A stretch of 64,000 nucleotides of DNA from Panagrolaimus kolymaensis (GCA_028622995.1 JAJQJQ010000009.1:558001-622000); one strand, 5' to 3'. Shown: positions 40,001-53,900, numbered from the stretch's first letter. Notes: generated by a model not told the origin, from the letters alone. Numbers and translations are program-made.

Positions 40001-42849
40001 AAATAATTTTTTCTTGCTATAAAATTTACATAATCACTTGCCATTATTTTATGGTCGAAGTTGCGGATGATTTGTAAATATTTTAAAATTCTTCACCGCT
40101 TTTTTTATTAGATTAATTAAACAATTTTCCAAACCAATCACAGAATGTCAAAAATTAAAAATGTTTTTCATTTATAATAATTTTTTCTTGCACAAAAATT
40201 TACATAATCACTTGGCATTATTTTATGGTCGAAGTTGCAGATGATTGGTAAATATTTTCAAAATCTTCACCGCTTTTTTTATTAGATTAATTAAACAATT
40301 TTCCAAACCAATCACAGAATGTCAAAAATTAAAAATGTTTTTCATTTGAAATAATTTTTTCTTGCACAAAAATTTACATAATCACTTGGCATTATTTTAT
40401 GGTCGAAGTTGCGGATGATTTGTAAATATTTTTAAATTCTTCACCGCTTTTTTTATTAGATTAATTAAACAATTTTCCAAACCAATCACAGAATGTCAAA
40501 AATTAAAAATGTTTTTCATTTAAAATAATTTTTTCTTGCACAAAAATTTACATAATCACTTGCCATTATTTTATGGTCGAAGTTGCGGATGATTTGTAAA
40601 TATTTTTAAATTCTTCACCGCTTTTTTTATTAGATTAATTAAACAATTTTCCAAACCAATCACAGAATGTCAAAAATTAAAAATGTTTTTCATTTAAAAT
40701 AATTTTTTCTTGCACAAAAATTTACATAATCACTTGCCATTATTTTATGGTCGAAGTTGCGGATGATTTGTAAATATTTTTAAATTCTTCACCGCTTTTT
40801 TTATTAGATTAATTAAACAATTTTCCAAACCAATCACAGAATCTCAAAAATTAAAAATGTTTTTCATTTAAAATAATTTTTTCTTGCACAAAAATTTACA
40901 TAATCACTTGCCATTATTTTATGGTCGAAGTTGCGGATGATTTGTAAATATTTTTAAATTCTTCACCGCTTTTTTTATTAGATTAATTAAACAATTTTCC
41001 AAACCAATCACAGAATGTCAAAAATTAAAAATGTTTTTCATTTAAAATAATTTTTTCTTGCACAAAAATTTACATAATCACTTGCCATTATTTTATGGTC
41101 GAAGTTGCGGATGATTTGTAAATATTTTTAAATTCTTCACCGCTTTTTTTATTAGATTAATTAAACAATTTTCCAAACCAATCACAGAATGTCAAAAATT
41201 AAAAATGTTTTTCATTTAAAATAATTTTTTCTTGCACAAAAATTTACATAATCACTTGGCATTATTTTATGGTCGAAGTTGCAGATGATTTGTAAATATT
41301 TTCAAAATCTTCACCGCTTTTTTTATTAGATTAATTAAACAATTTTCCAAACCAATCACAGAATGTCAAAAATTAAAAATGTTTTTCATTTGAAATAATT
41401 TTTTCTTGCACAAAAATTTACATAATCACTTGCCATTATTTTATGGTCGAAGTTGCGGATGATTTGTAAATATTTTTAAATTCTTCACCGCTTTTTTTAT
41501 TAGATTAATTAAACAATTTTCCAAACCAATCACAGAATGTCAAAAATTAAAAATGTTTTTCATTTAAAATAATTTTTTCTTGCACAAAAATTTACATAAT
41601 CACTTGCCATTATTTTATGGTCGAAGTTGCGGATGATTTGTAAATATTTTAAAATTCTTCACCGCTTTTTTTATTAGATTAATTAAACAATTTTCCAAAC
41701 CAATCACAGAATGTCAAAAATTAAAAATGTTTTTCATTTAAAATAATTTTTTCTTGCACAAAAATTTACATAATCACTTGGCATTATTTTATGGTCGAAG
41801 TTGCAGATGATTTGTAAATATTTTCAAAATCTTCACCGCTTTTTTTATTAGATTAATTAAACAATTTTCCAAACCAATCACAGAATGTCAAAAATTAAAA
41901 ATGTTTTTCATTTAAAATAATTTTTTCTTGCACAAAAATTTACATAATCACTTGCCATTATTTTATGGTCGAAGTTGCGGATGATTTGTAAATATTTTTA
42001 AATTCTTCACCGCTTTTTTTATTAGATTAATTAAACAATTTTCCAAACCAATCACAGAATGTCAAAAATTAAAAATGTTTTTCATTTAAAATAATTTTTT
42101 CTTGCACAAAAATTTACATAATCACTTGCCATTATTTTATGGTCGAAGTTGCGGATGATTTGTAAATATTTTTAAATTCTTCACCGCTTTTTTTATTAGA
42201 TTAATTAAACAATTTTCCAAACCAATCACAGAATCTCAAAAATTAAAAATGTTTTTCATTTAAAATAATTTTTTCTTGCACAAAAATTTACATAATCACT
42301 TGCCATTATTTTATGGTCGAAGTTGCGGATGATTTGTAAATATTTTTAAATTCTTCACCGCTTTTTTTATTAGATTAATTAAACAATTTTCCAAACCAAT
42401 CACAGAATGTCAAAAATAAAAAATGTTTTTCATTTAAAATATTTTTTTCTTGCACAAAAATTTACATAATCACTTACCATTATTTTATGGTCGAAGTTGC
42501 GGATGATTTGTAAATATTTTTAAATTCTTCACCGCTTTTTTTATTAGATTAATTAAACAATTTTCCAAACCAATCACAGAATCTCAAAAATTAAAAATGT
42601 TTTTCATTTAAAATAATTTTTTCTTGCACAAAAATTTACATAATCACTTGCCATTATTTTATGGTCGAAGTTGCGGATGATTTGTAAATATTTTTAAATT
42701 CTTCACCGCTTTTTTTATTAGATTAATTAAACAATTTTCCAAACCAATCACAGAATGTCAAAAATTAAAAATGTTTTTCATTTAAAATAATTTTTTCTTG
42801 CACAAAAATTTACATAATCACTTGCCATTATTTTATGGTCGAAGTTGCG

Positions 42850-45800
42850 GATGATTTGTAAATATTTTTAAATTCTTAACCGCTTTTTTTATTAGATTAA
42901 TTAAACAATTTTCCAAACCAATCACAGAATGTCAAAATTTAAAAATGTTTTTCATTTAAAATAATTTTTTCTTGCACAAAAATTTACATAATCACTTGCC
43001 ATTATTTTATGGTCGAAGTTGCGGATGATTTGTAAATATTTTTAAATTCTTCACCGCTTTTTTTATTAGATTAATTAAACAATTTTCCAAACCAATCACA
43101 GAATGTCAAAATTTAAAAATGTTTTTCATTTAAAATAATTTTTTCTTGCACAAAAATTTACATAATCACTTGCCATTATTTTATGGTCGAAGTTGCGGAT
43201 GATTTGTAAATATTTTTAAATTCTTTACCGCTTTTTTTATCAGATTTCCTAAACAATTTTCTAAACCAATCACAGAATGTCAAAAATTAAAAATGTTTTT
43301 CATTTAAAATAATTTTTTCTTGCACAAAAATTTACATAATCACTTGCCATTATTTTATGGTCGAAGTTGCGGATGATTTGTAAATATTTTTAAATTCTTC
43401 ACCGCTTTTTTTATTAGATTAATTAAACAATTTTCCAAACCTATCACAGAATGTCAAAAATTAAAAATGTTTTTCATTTAAAATAATTTTTTCTTGCACA
43501 AAAATTTACATAATCACTTGCCATTATTTTATGGTCGAAGTTGCGGATGATTTGTAAATATTTTTAAATTCTTCACCGCTTTTTTTATTAGATTAATTAA
43601 ACAATTTTCCAAACCAATCACAGAATGTCAAAATTTAAAAATGTTTTTCATTTAAAATAATTTTTTCTTGCACAAAAATTTACATAATCACTTGCCATTA
43701 TTTTATGGTCGAAGTTGCGGATGATTTGTAAATATTTTTAAATTCTTAACCGCTTTTTTTATTAGATTAATTAAACAATTTTCCAAACCAATCACAGAAT
43801 GTCAAAATTTAAAAATGTTTTTCATTTAAAATAATTTTTTCTTGCACAAAAATTTACATAATCACTTGCCATTATTTTATGGTCGAAGTTGCGGATGATT
43901 TGTAAATATTTTTAAATTCTTCACCGCTTTTTTTATTAGATTAATTAAACAATTTTCCAAACCAATCACAGAATGTCAAAATTTAAAAATGTTTTTCATT
44001 TAAAATAATTTTTTCTTGCACAAAAATTTACATAATCACTTGCCATTATTTTATGGTCGAAGTTGCGGATGATTTGTAAATATTTTTAAATTCTTAACCG
44101 CTTTTTTTATTAGATTAATTAAACAATTTTCCAAACCAATCACAGAATGTCAAAATTTAAAAATGTTTTTCATTTAAAATAATTTTTTCTTGCACAAAAA
44201 TTTACATAATCACTTGCCATTATTTTATGGTCGAAGTTGCGGATGATTTGTAAATATTTTTAAATTCTTTACCGCTTTTTTTATCAGATTTCCTAAACAA
44301 TTTTCTAAACCAATCACAGAATGTCAAAAATTAAAAATGTTTTTCATTTAAAATAATTTTTTCTTGCACAAAAATTTACATAATCACTTGCCATTATTTT
44401 ATGGTCGAAGTTGCGGATGATTTGTAAATATTTTTAAATTCTTCACCGCTTTTTTTATTAGATTAATTAAACAATTTTCCAAACCAATCACAGAATGTCA
44501 AAAATTAAAAATGTTTTTCATTTAAAATAATTTTTTCTTGCACAAAAATTTACATAATCACTTGCCATTATTTTATGGTCGAAGTTGCGGATGATTTGTA
44601 AATATTTTTAAATTCTTCACCGCTTTTTTTATTAGATTAATTAAACAATTTTCCAAACCAATCACAGAATGTCAAAAATTAAAAATGTTTTTCATTTAAA
44701 ATAATTTTTTCTTGCACAAAAATTTACATAATCACTTGCCATTATTTTATGGTCGAAGTTGCGGATGATTTGTAAATATTTTCAAATTCTTCCCCGCTTT
44801 TTTTATTAGATTAATTAAACAATTTTCCAAACCAATCACAGAATGTCAAAAATTAAAAATGTTTTTCATTTAAAATAATTTTTTCTTGCACAAAAATTTA
44901 CATAATCACTTGCCATTATTTTATGGTCGAAGTTGCGGATGATTTGTAAATATTTTTAAATTCTTCACCGCTTTTTTTATTAGATTAATTAAACAATTTT
45001 CCAAACCAATCACAGAATGTCAAAAATTAAAAATGTTTTTCATTTAAAATAATTTTTTCTTGCACAAAAATTTACATAATCACTTGCCATTATTTTATGG
45101 TCGAAGTTGCGGATGATTTGTAAATATTTTTAAATTCTTCACCGCTTTTTTTATTAGATTAATGAAACAATTTTCCAAACCAATCACAGAATGTCAAAAA
45201 TTAAAAATGTTTTTCATTTAAAATAATTTTTTCTTGCACAAAAATTTACATAATCACTTGCCATTATTTTATGGTCGAAGTTGCGGATGATTTGTAAATA
45301 TTTTTAAATTCTTCACCGCTTTTTTTATTAGATTAATTAAACAATTTTCCAAACCTATCACAGAATGTCAGAAATTAAAAATGTTTTTCATTTAAAATAA
45401 TTTTTTCTTGCACAAAAATTTACATAATCACTTGCCATTATTTTATGGTCGAAGTTGCGGATGATTTGTAAATATTTTTAAATTCTTCACCGCTTTTTTT
45501 ATTAGATTAATTAAACAATTTTCCAAACCAATCACAGAATGTCAAAATTTAAAAATGTTTTTCATTTAAAATAATTTTTTCTTGCACAAAAATTTACATA
45601 ATCACTTGCCATTATTTTATGGTCGAAGATGCGGATGATTTGTAAATATTTTAAAATTCTTCACCGCTTTTTTTATCAGATTTCCTAAACAATTTTCCAA
45701 ACCAATCACAGAATGTTAAAAATTAAAAATATTTTTCATTTAAAATAATTTTTTCTTGCACAAAAATTTACATAATCACTTGCCATTATTTTATGGTAAA

Positions 45801-48800
45801 AGTTGCGGATGATTTGTAAATATTTTTAAATTCTTCACCGCTTTTTTTATTAGATTAATTAAACAATTTTCCAAACCAATCCCAGAATGTCAAAATTAAA
45901 AATGTTTTTCATTTAAAATAATTTTTTCTTGCACAAAAATTTACATAATCACTTGCCATTATTTTATGGTCGAAGTTGCGGATGATTTGTAAATATTTTT
46001 AAATTCTTCACCGCTTTTTTTATTAGATTAATTAAACAATTTTCCAAACCAATCACAGAATGTCAAAATTTAAAAATGTTTTTCATTTAAAATAATTTTT
46101 TCTTGCACAAAAATTTACATAATCACTTGCCATTATTTTATGGTCAAAGTTGCGGATGATTTGTAAATATTTTAAAATTCTTCACCGCTTTTTTTATTAG
46201 ATTAATTAAACAATTTTCCAAACCAATCACAGAATGTCAAAAATTAAAAATGTTTTTCATTTAAAATAATTTTTTCTTGCACAAAAATTTACATAATCAC
46301 TTGCCATTATTTTATGGTCAAAGTTGCGGATGATTTGTAAATATTTTAAAATTCTTCACCGCTTTTTTTATTAGATTAATTAAACAATTTTCCAAACCAA
46401 TCACAGAATGTCAAAAATTAAAAATGTTTTTCATTTAAAATAATTTTTTCTTGCACAAAAATTTACATAATCACTTGCCATTATTTTATGGTCAAAGTTG
46501 CGGATGATTTGTAAATATTTTAAAATTCTTCACCGCTTTTTTTATTAGATTAATTAAATAATTTTCCAAACCTATCACAGAATGTCAAAAATTAAAAATG
46601 TTTTTCATTTAAAATAATTTTTTCTTGCACAAAAATTTACATAATCACTTGCCATTATTTTATGGTCAAAGTTGCGGATGATTTGTAAATATTTTTAAAT
46701 TCTTCACCGCTTTTTTTATTAGATTAATTAAACAATTTTCCAAACCAATCACAGAATGTCAAAATTAAAAATGTTTTTCATTTAAAATAATTTTTTCTTG
46801 CACAAAAATTTACATAATCACTTGCCATTATTTTATGGTCGAAGTTGCGGATGATTTATAAATATTTTAAAATTCTTCACCGCTTTTTTTATCAGATTTC
46901 CTAAACAATTTTCCAAACCAATCACAGAATGTCAAAAATTAAAAATGTTTTTCATTTAAAATAATTTTTTCTTGCACAAAAATTTACATAATCACTTGCC
47001 ATTATTTTATGGTCAAAGTTGCGGATGATTTGTAAATATTTTAAAATTCTTCACCGCTTTTTTTATTAGATTAATTAAACAATTTTCCAAACCAATCACA
47101 GAATGTCAAAATTTAAAAATGTTTTTCATTTAAAATAATTTTTTCTTGCACAAAAATTTACATAATCACTTGCCATTATTTTATGGTCGAAGTTGCGGAT
47201 GATTTGTAAATATTTTCAAATTCTTCCCCGCTTTTTTTATCAGATTTCCTAAACAATTTTCCAAACCAATCACAGAATGTCAAAAATTAAAAATGTTTTT
47301 CATTTAAAATAATTTTTTCTTGCACAAAAATTTACATAATCACTTGCCATTATTTTATGGTCAAAGTTGCGGATGATTTGTAAATATTTTAAAATTCTTC
47401 ACCGCTTTTTTTATTAGATTAATTAAACAATTTTCCAAACCAATCACAGAATGTCAAAATTTAAAAATGTTTTTCATTTAAAATAATTTTTTCTTGCACA
47501 AAAATTTACATAATCACTTGCCATTATTTTATGGTCGAAGTTGCGGATGATTTGTAAATATTTTCAAATTCTTCCCCGCTTTTTTTATTAGATTAATTAA
47601 ACAATTTTCCAAACCAATCACAGAATGTCAAAATTTAAAAATGTTTTTCATTTAAAATATTTTTTTCTTGCACAAAAATTTACATAATCACTTGCCATTA
47701 TTTTATGGTCGAAGTTGCGGATGATTTGTAAATATTTTTAAATTCTTAACCGCTTTTTTTATTAGATTAAATAAACAATTTTCCAAACCAATCACAGAAT
47801 GTCAAAATTTAAAAATGTTTTTCATTTAAAATAATTTTTTCTTGCACAAAAATTTACATAATCACTTGCCATTATTTTATGGTCGAAGTTGCGGATGATT
47901 TGTAAATATTTTTAAATTCTTAACCGCTTTTTTTATTAGATTAATTAAACAATTTTCCAAACCAATCACAGAATGTCAAAATTTAAAAATGTTTTTCATT
48001 TAAAATAATTTTTTCTTGCACAAAAATTTACATAATCACTTGCCATTATTTTATGGTCGAAGTTGCGGATGATTTATAAATATTTTAAAATTCTTCACCG
48101 CTTTTTTTATCAGATTTCCTAAACAATTTTCCAAACCAATCACAGAATGTCAAAAATTAAAAATGTTTTTCATTTAAAATAATTTTTTCTTGCACAAAAA
48201 TTTACATAATCACTTGCCATTATTTTATGGTCAAAGTTGCGGATGATTTGTAAATATTTTAAAATTCTTCACCGCTTTTTTTATTAGATTAATTAAACAA
48301 TTTTCCAAACCTATCACAGAATGTCAAAAATTAAAAATGTTTTTCATTTAAAATAATTTTTTCTTGCACAAAAATTTACATAATCACTTGCCATTATTTT
48401 ATGGTCGAAGTTGCGGATGATTTGTAAATATTTTTAAATTCTTCACCGCTTTTTTTATTAGATTAATTAAACAATTTTCCAAACCAATCACAGAATGTCA
48501 AAATTTAAAAATGTTTTTCATTTATAATAATTTTTTCTTGCACAAAAATTTACATAATCACTTGCCATTATTTTATGGTAGAAGATGCGGATGATTTGTA
48601 AATATTTTAAAATTCTTCACCGCTTTTTTTATCAGATTTCCTAAACAATTTTCCAAACCAATCACAGAATGTCAAAAATTAAAAATGTTTTTCATTTAAA
48701 ATAATTTTTTCTTGCACAAAAATTTACATAATCACTTGCCATTATTTTATGGTCGAAGTTGCGGATGATTTATAAATATTTTAAAATTCTTCACCGCTTT

Positions 48801-49609
48801 TTTTATCAGATTTCCTAAACAATTTTCCAAACCAATCACAGAATGTCAAAAATTAAAAATGTTTTTCATTTAAAATAATTTTTTCTTGCACAAAAATTTA
48901 CATAATCACTTGCCATTATTTTATGGTCAAAGTTGCGGATGATTTGTAAATATTTTAAAATTCTTCACCGCTTTTTTTATTAGATTAATTAAACAATTTT
49001 CCAAACCTATCACAGAATGTCAAAAATTAAAAATGTTTTTCATTTAAAATAATTTTTTCTTGCACAAAAATTTACATAATCACTTGCCATTATTTTATGG
49101 TCAAAGTTGCGGATGATTTGTAAATATTTTAAAATTCTTCACCGCTTTTTTTATTAGATTAATTAAATAATTTTCCAAACCTATCACAGAATGTCAAAAA
49201 TTAAAAATGTTTTTCATTTAAAATAATTTTTTCTTGCACAAAAATTTACATAATCACTTGCCATTATTTTATGGTCGAAGTTGCGGATGATTTGTAAATA
49301 TTTTTAAATTCTTCACCGCTTTTTTTATTAGATTAATTAAACAATTTTCCAAACCAATCACAGAATGTCAAAATTAAAAATGTTTTTCATTTAAAATAAT
49401 TTTTTCTTGCACAAAAATTTACATAATCACTTGCCATTATTTTATGGTCGAAGTTGCGGATGATTTGTAAATATTTTCAAATTCTTCCCCGCTTTTTTTA
49501 TTAGATTAATTAAACAATTTTCCAAACCAATCACAGAATGTCAAAAATTAAAAATGTTTTTCATCTAAAATAATTTTTTCTTGCACAAAAATTTACATAA
49601 TCACTTGCC
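42850..49609. repeat. Right-edge domain with 6- and 15-monomer duplications
   Basis: Monomers with GTCAAAATTTAAAAATG are common only here. CTAAACCAATC occurs at 43261 and 44305 (1044 bp, 6 monomers). TAATTAAATA occurs at 46551 and 49160 (2609 bp, 15 monomers minus the base lost near 46760). Three of the four single-base losses of the array fall in this domain. Confidence 0.75.
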
Positions 49610-49665
49610 ATTATTTTATGGTCAAAGTTGCGGATGATTTGTAAATATTTTAAAATTCTTCACCG

Positions 49666-50409
49666 TAAAAATATATTAATAATATTCGTGGAATTTTTGT
49701 ACTTACTTATTTTCTATTTTTTTTATTGCCAAATTATTTTAATCCAAAATAACATATTTTTAGGTTTGCTTCAGAGTATTCTTTTTCTTGGAATTGTACC
49801 TTTTGCTTTAAATTATTACTTTTTGTTTACTTCCGGTACAATCCGACTGTAAATTAGCCTATTTTCCGTCATTTTTTATTTTACAACTTCAAATTTTTAT
49901 AAATTAACGACTCTCAGAAATTTTGAAATTTTTTATAATATTTTACAATGGTTTAGACCTCAAAGAATGAAATAAATAAAAAATATGACAATGCTATTTA
50001 GAGAAAGAGTAACAAGTACATATGTATATTGACTATAGTAAAATTTAATTTGTGATATTCAGAAATATCCATCTTTCTTATTAATTTTTTTCTTCCGTTG
50101 TTTGACATTTGCGTTTTTTCTTTACTTTTTTAATAATTTTTTTGATGTTCAAAAAGTACGTTTGTTATACGTTTTTTTAATTAACTTGCATAAATCATGA
50201 TGTGCTAATAATTACATAAGACTGAAACGACAAATAGATAGAGATAGAGATAGAGAGAGGTTAATAAATAAATAATGCATTATGGTCAACAAAAATGTGG
50301 GATTCACTTTCTTCTTCTGCCTCCTCCTGTCAGAAAATCTTTTGAAGTTATCATTCTTCGTTTTTTTTTCTTTCTTCATCTATGCTTTTTCGAAATATTT
50401 TTTTGCGAG
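49666..50409. other. Intergenic, satellite edge to small secreted gene
   Basis: Unique AT-rich DNA without recognisable coding sequence; the open frames here are low-complexity. It contains a short GATAGA/GAGA microsatellite at about 50236-50259. Confidence 0.5.
50236..50259. repeat. GATAGA/GAGA microsatellite
   Basis: About four imperfect units of GATAGA running into GAGAGAG, roughly 270 bases upstream of the small secreted gene. GAGA-type tracts can lie in promoters; no function is shown here. Confidence 0.7.
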
Positions 50410-50417
50410 TATAAAAG
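50410..50417 (+). promoter_or_regulatory. Candidate TATA box (TATAAAAG)
   Basis: TATAAAAG 116 bases upstream of the ATG at 50533, within a T-rich promoter-like stretch. The match to the TATA consensus is good, but in this AT-rich DNA it may be chance. Confidence 0.4.
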
Positions 50418-50532
50418 TGTCATTTTTAAAGGTTGAAAAATTTATTTTAGCTGCCAGCTATTGTTGCGCTAAAAAAAATTGAGCAGTGTTATTATTTTTA
50501 TTTCTCTCCAAAAATTTTAGAACTCCAAAAAA

Positions 50533-50900
50533 ATGGCAACAAATTTCCTTAATATCTTTAAATTATTTTTATTTGCTGCCCTTATTTTTGTGTTTTCTTC
50601 CACGAGCACAGCGAATGCAGCAGATAATTCGATGTTTTTCAATCGGGATGTCAAATGGTCAAATTTGCCGCCAAGTGGAGGGTCATTAGTAAGTGGACGA
50701 GGAAACTTTCGACCTGGTTTTTATGGAAATTCTGGAGGTGCATATATGAGCGAACCACTTTTCGCATTTAAGGTTTGTTTTTGTTTATTATTTTTATTTT
50801 TGTTTTTGAGTGTATTTTTTCATTGTTTTCAATAAAATAACTTTGTTGTTATATTTTTCAGAGGTCATCATCTTTTTTGCCGCAATGGTTGGAGAAATAA
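50533..50900 (+). CDS. Small secreted protein, possible neuropeptide-like precursor
   Basis: Exons 50533-50772 and 50862-50900, joined in phase 0 through a GTTTGT donor and a TTTTTCAG acceptor, give 92 residues. Residues 1-29 form a clear signal peptide: short N-region with one Lys, hydrophobic core LFLFAALIFVF, and an ANA cleavage site before ADNS. The mature part is about 63 residues, has no cysteines, and is rich in Gly, Ser and aromatics (NFRPGFYGNSGGAYMSEP). A dibasic KR sits exactly at the exon junction (FAFK|R), which would release SSSFLPQWLEK if cleaved by a proprotein convertase. The start is preceded by TTTTAG at 50515-50520, a candidate trans-splice site 12 bases before the ATG. 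I do not recognise the family. Confidence in a real secreted gene is moderate to good; in a neuropeptide role, low. Confidence 0.72.
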
Positions 50901-50927
50901 AGAAAATTTTTGGAAGAAGAAAGAAAA

Positions 50928-50933
50928 AATAAA
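50928..50933 (+). terminator. Poly(A) signal AATAAA after the small secreted gene
   Basis: Exact AATAAA 28 bases after the TAA stop. Confidence 0.6.
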
Positions 50934-53900
50934 TACCAGCTTATCTCTCAAAATTCTTTATTTTTCGTTTGATGTTTCCAAAAATAATTAACCAACAATT
51001 TATAATATTTTTACCATCTTTAAAAATAATTTTATTTGATTTTGAATATCCAAGTGTGTTTTGTTGCAAAGAAAAAATAATAAAATAAATTATTTTGTTT
51101 TTTAAATAAACTTAACAATTTTTTTTTCATAGAACACCGAATCATAGAAAGCTGTTTTCAGAGTTTTCAAAAATTTTGAAAATCTTAAACTTTTGACATT
51201 GAAATTTCACTTCTTATTTTTGGCTCATTTAATTGAAATTCAAATAATGAGAATGAAAAATTCAAAAACTTAAACCAATCAAACATTTTTAAACCCATAA
51301 AAATCAGCAGGATACATACTTGTTTCAAGGACAGTTTTCTTCTTCTTTTAAGATTTTTTAAAACAAAAACCCTTTTGGAAAATACCTTAGAAAAAATGGC
51401 GGTTAAAAATATAAAATAGAAAACAACGGGAAAAATGTTTCTTTCAAAAATATGCATGCATGTAACTCAAACAATGTATCGTTTAAAAACACTAACCCCG
51501 ATTATTGTCTTTAACCCATTCCGACGACAAAGTCAAAAAAGGATAAAGTCAAGGAGACAACAACAAAAAAAAAAGAGAGACAAATAAAAAAACAAAATCG
51601 AAAATGAATTTTGAAAAAATATTTAAACGACGACGACAGCTCAATAGCGAATATCTGGGAGAGAATCGAACCGATTGAATTTTTTTTTGACTTTTTGCGA
51701 TTTTAAATTGACCCCCTTGAGTCTCCCGTTGTTAGTGTGGTTGATTTTTTTGTTTGTTTGTTGCAACACGCGGCTCTCATTTCGTCTTCTTTGAGTCAAA
51801 TATCCAACAGCGCATCGATGCGAGGATCGAAAGATGGAATGGAATGGTCAAGATGGAAGAAGAAAAAAGTGCGCGAGTAACAACCATTTATTTTCTTATT
51901 ATTTCTTAAAAAAATAAATGAAGCTTTAAAGGTAACAAACAATAGCTACTGTTATTTTGTCCACTAACCTATCCACCAAGCTCATCAAAATTTTGTATTT
52001 GTAATTTAAACTTTTTTTAACGTGAAAAAAAGTTTTATTGCGCGTTTTTTTTTCTTCACTTCAAAACATATAATCAGGAAGGGAAGAATTTGATAGACTC
52101 ACACAAATATAACTTTTTTCTTTCTCTTTTATCCTTTTGTGCGCGAGTAAAACCACGGATTAACTGAAATTTGAGCTACTTTTTTAAATAATAAAAAAAT
52201 GTTTCGAACAAATGAAATTCTGGATGGATAAAAAACTTTTTTTACTGTCTGTACATTCATATCCATACAAGTAATATTTTTTTTTTTGAGTTGACCAGTC
52301 CCATAAATTTTGTCGTGTCTGATTGATCGATGGAAAGTTTTTTTTATATATTTTTTAAGAGTAAAAATTATTTGTTATATTTTTTAATTTTAGCTAATCT
52401 TTGAAAAGTGCTTTTCGATCATTAAAAAAACGAGTTTCATAAATTAAATAACCATAATTTTAATTTTTATTTTTTGCTTTAACTTTATCGACTTTTATAT
52501 TTCTTCGATCCATACTTGTAGTTATTTTATAAGCATTTTTCCATAATTTGCTTGCTTGCTTCACAGCTAAAAAAACAAACAAACAATCGAAGCGTGCATC
52601 CACATTTTTTAAATATTTAACCTTAAAGAGATGAGTGACATACCTTTATTGAATCATGAGTTTGTGTACTTTTTTTATTTTTATCAGTTATGCTCGAAAA
52701 AAAGCAAGCAGCCACGACCTTCCACTTTCTTAAAAGAAAAAAAAGTTGACATTGCTTTTTTACTTCTTGACTCTCTTTTATTTTAATCTTTTTTTCCTTC
52801 ACATTGCTTGAAACCTTTTTTTCTATATTTGGAAAAGAGGTAAAAAATTATTCCAAGCCCATTTTTGGCTTTTTTTGCTTTTTCTTTCAATGTCAAATAA
52901 ATTTGGAATTCATAATTCGTTTACGCGACAGTCGTCATCGTCTGCTTTCTTGTAAGTTGTTGAAAGGCAAACATATGGAGTTTTCCTTCTTCCTCGATTT
53001 TTTCTTGCCTGCCATAAAGTAAACTTTCCATTTTCTCTTTTTTAATATTTTTTTTTCATATTTTTTAGTTGCATAAATTATTAAAACGTGTAAGTAAATG
53101 GACCATCGCTAAAAGGATTTTTCTTTTGTAATTTTTTTTTAAAATTTAAATTTTTTTTTCTTATTTCTTTATTCTTTCTTCTTTTTTTACTATTGCACGC
53201 AAAATAAAGCATGGACACTGGTCAACAAAAAAAAAAGAGATTTTATTTTTGCTAAAGCAATTGACACAAAATAAAACGGAATCCTAATTGTCACATAAAG
53301 GTTTTTTTCTTTTTCTTCTTCTTTGAATGAAATTTCAAAAAAGCTGGCATCTAAAAAAGTTTTTTAGTTTTCGAATGAAAAAGAAATTGCTCCAACCACT
53401 GAAAACACACAAAATTTGTTTTCTATTATTTATTTTTTCATAAAAATAAAAATGTGTGAAAGATATTAAGCGCCATAAAAAAAAGGCCGAAGAAGCGGGC
53501 GAGAAAAAGAAAAAAGAAAAATTTTGAGATTTTTGCTGCTTATTGCTTTTTTTCTTTCATTTTGCTCTTTTCATTCCCAAAAAAAACTTAAAAATAATTT
53601 GCGTTTTTCATCGGAGTTCCATTTTTAGCATAAAAATCCTTCTTTTTTTTTGGAGTGAGAAGGATTGAGAATGGAAAATGAGATAGAGGGCTAAAAGTTT
53701 TTTGGGATGAAAGTAGTTTTCCAATTTGAAAATTACCATCAAAAATAACCAACCATCGTCGTCATAACTTGTCGCTAAAACAAGTTCAACAGCGTAAAAC
53801 ATCAAAAAATAATAATAATTGTTTTATGGAACGCTTGCTTTTTTTGAATCAGGCGTGAAAAAGAAAAGAAAAATGATGGCTAAAAAATATAAGTTTTTTT

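Larger units (their letters stand above)
6288..49665. repeat. Satellite DNA array, 174-bp monomer, about 249.3 copies
   Basis: One uninterrupted head-to-tail array. Successive landmarks (CATTATTTTATGG at 6461, 6635, 6809) are exactly 174 bp apart. From the first monomer start (about 6287) to the last (49609) is 43322 bases, or 249 x 174 minus 4; four single-base losses are visible near 35625, 45892, 46760 and 49370, which accounts for the difference exactly. By hand count the monomer is about 23% G+C. Its most GC-rich piece is TGGTCGAAGTTGCGGATGAT, followed by CACCGC and a T7 tract, CCAATCACAGAATG, and TTTTTTCTTGCAC. No open frame of useful length occurs on either strand. The length is close to one nucleosome repeat, as in many centromeric or heterochromatic satellites; that function is inference. 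It ends abruptly in CACCG, 57 bases into a monomer, before unique sequence. Confidence 0.98.

Noticed and set aside
6288..49665. CRISPR-like or phage-like repeat array
   Set aside because: There are no unique spacers: the whole 174-bp unit repeats head to tail, and the genes on both sides are eukaryotic with introns.
51655..51685. tRNA-like GGTTCGATTC on the minus strand
   Set aside because: The arms around it do not form a T-stem, and no acceptor or anticodon stem is found nearby; it is a small AATCG/CGATT palindrome.
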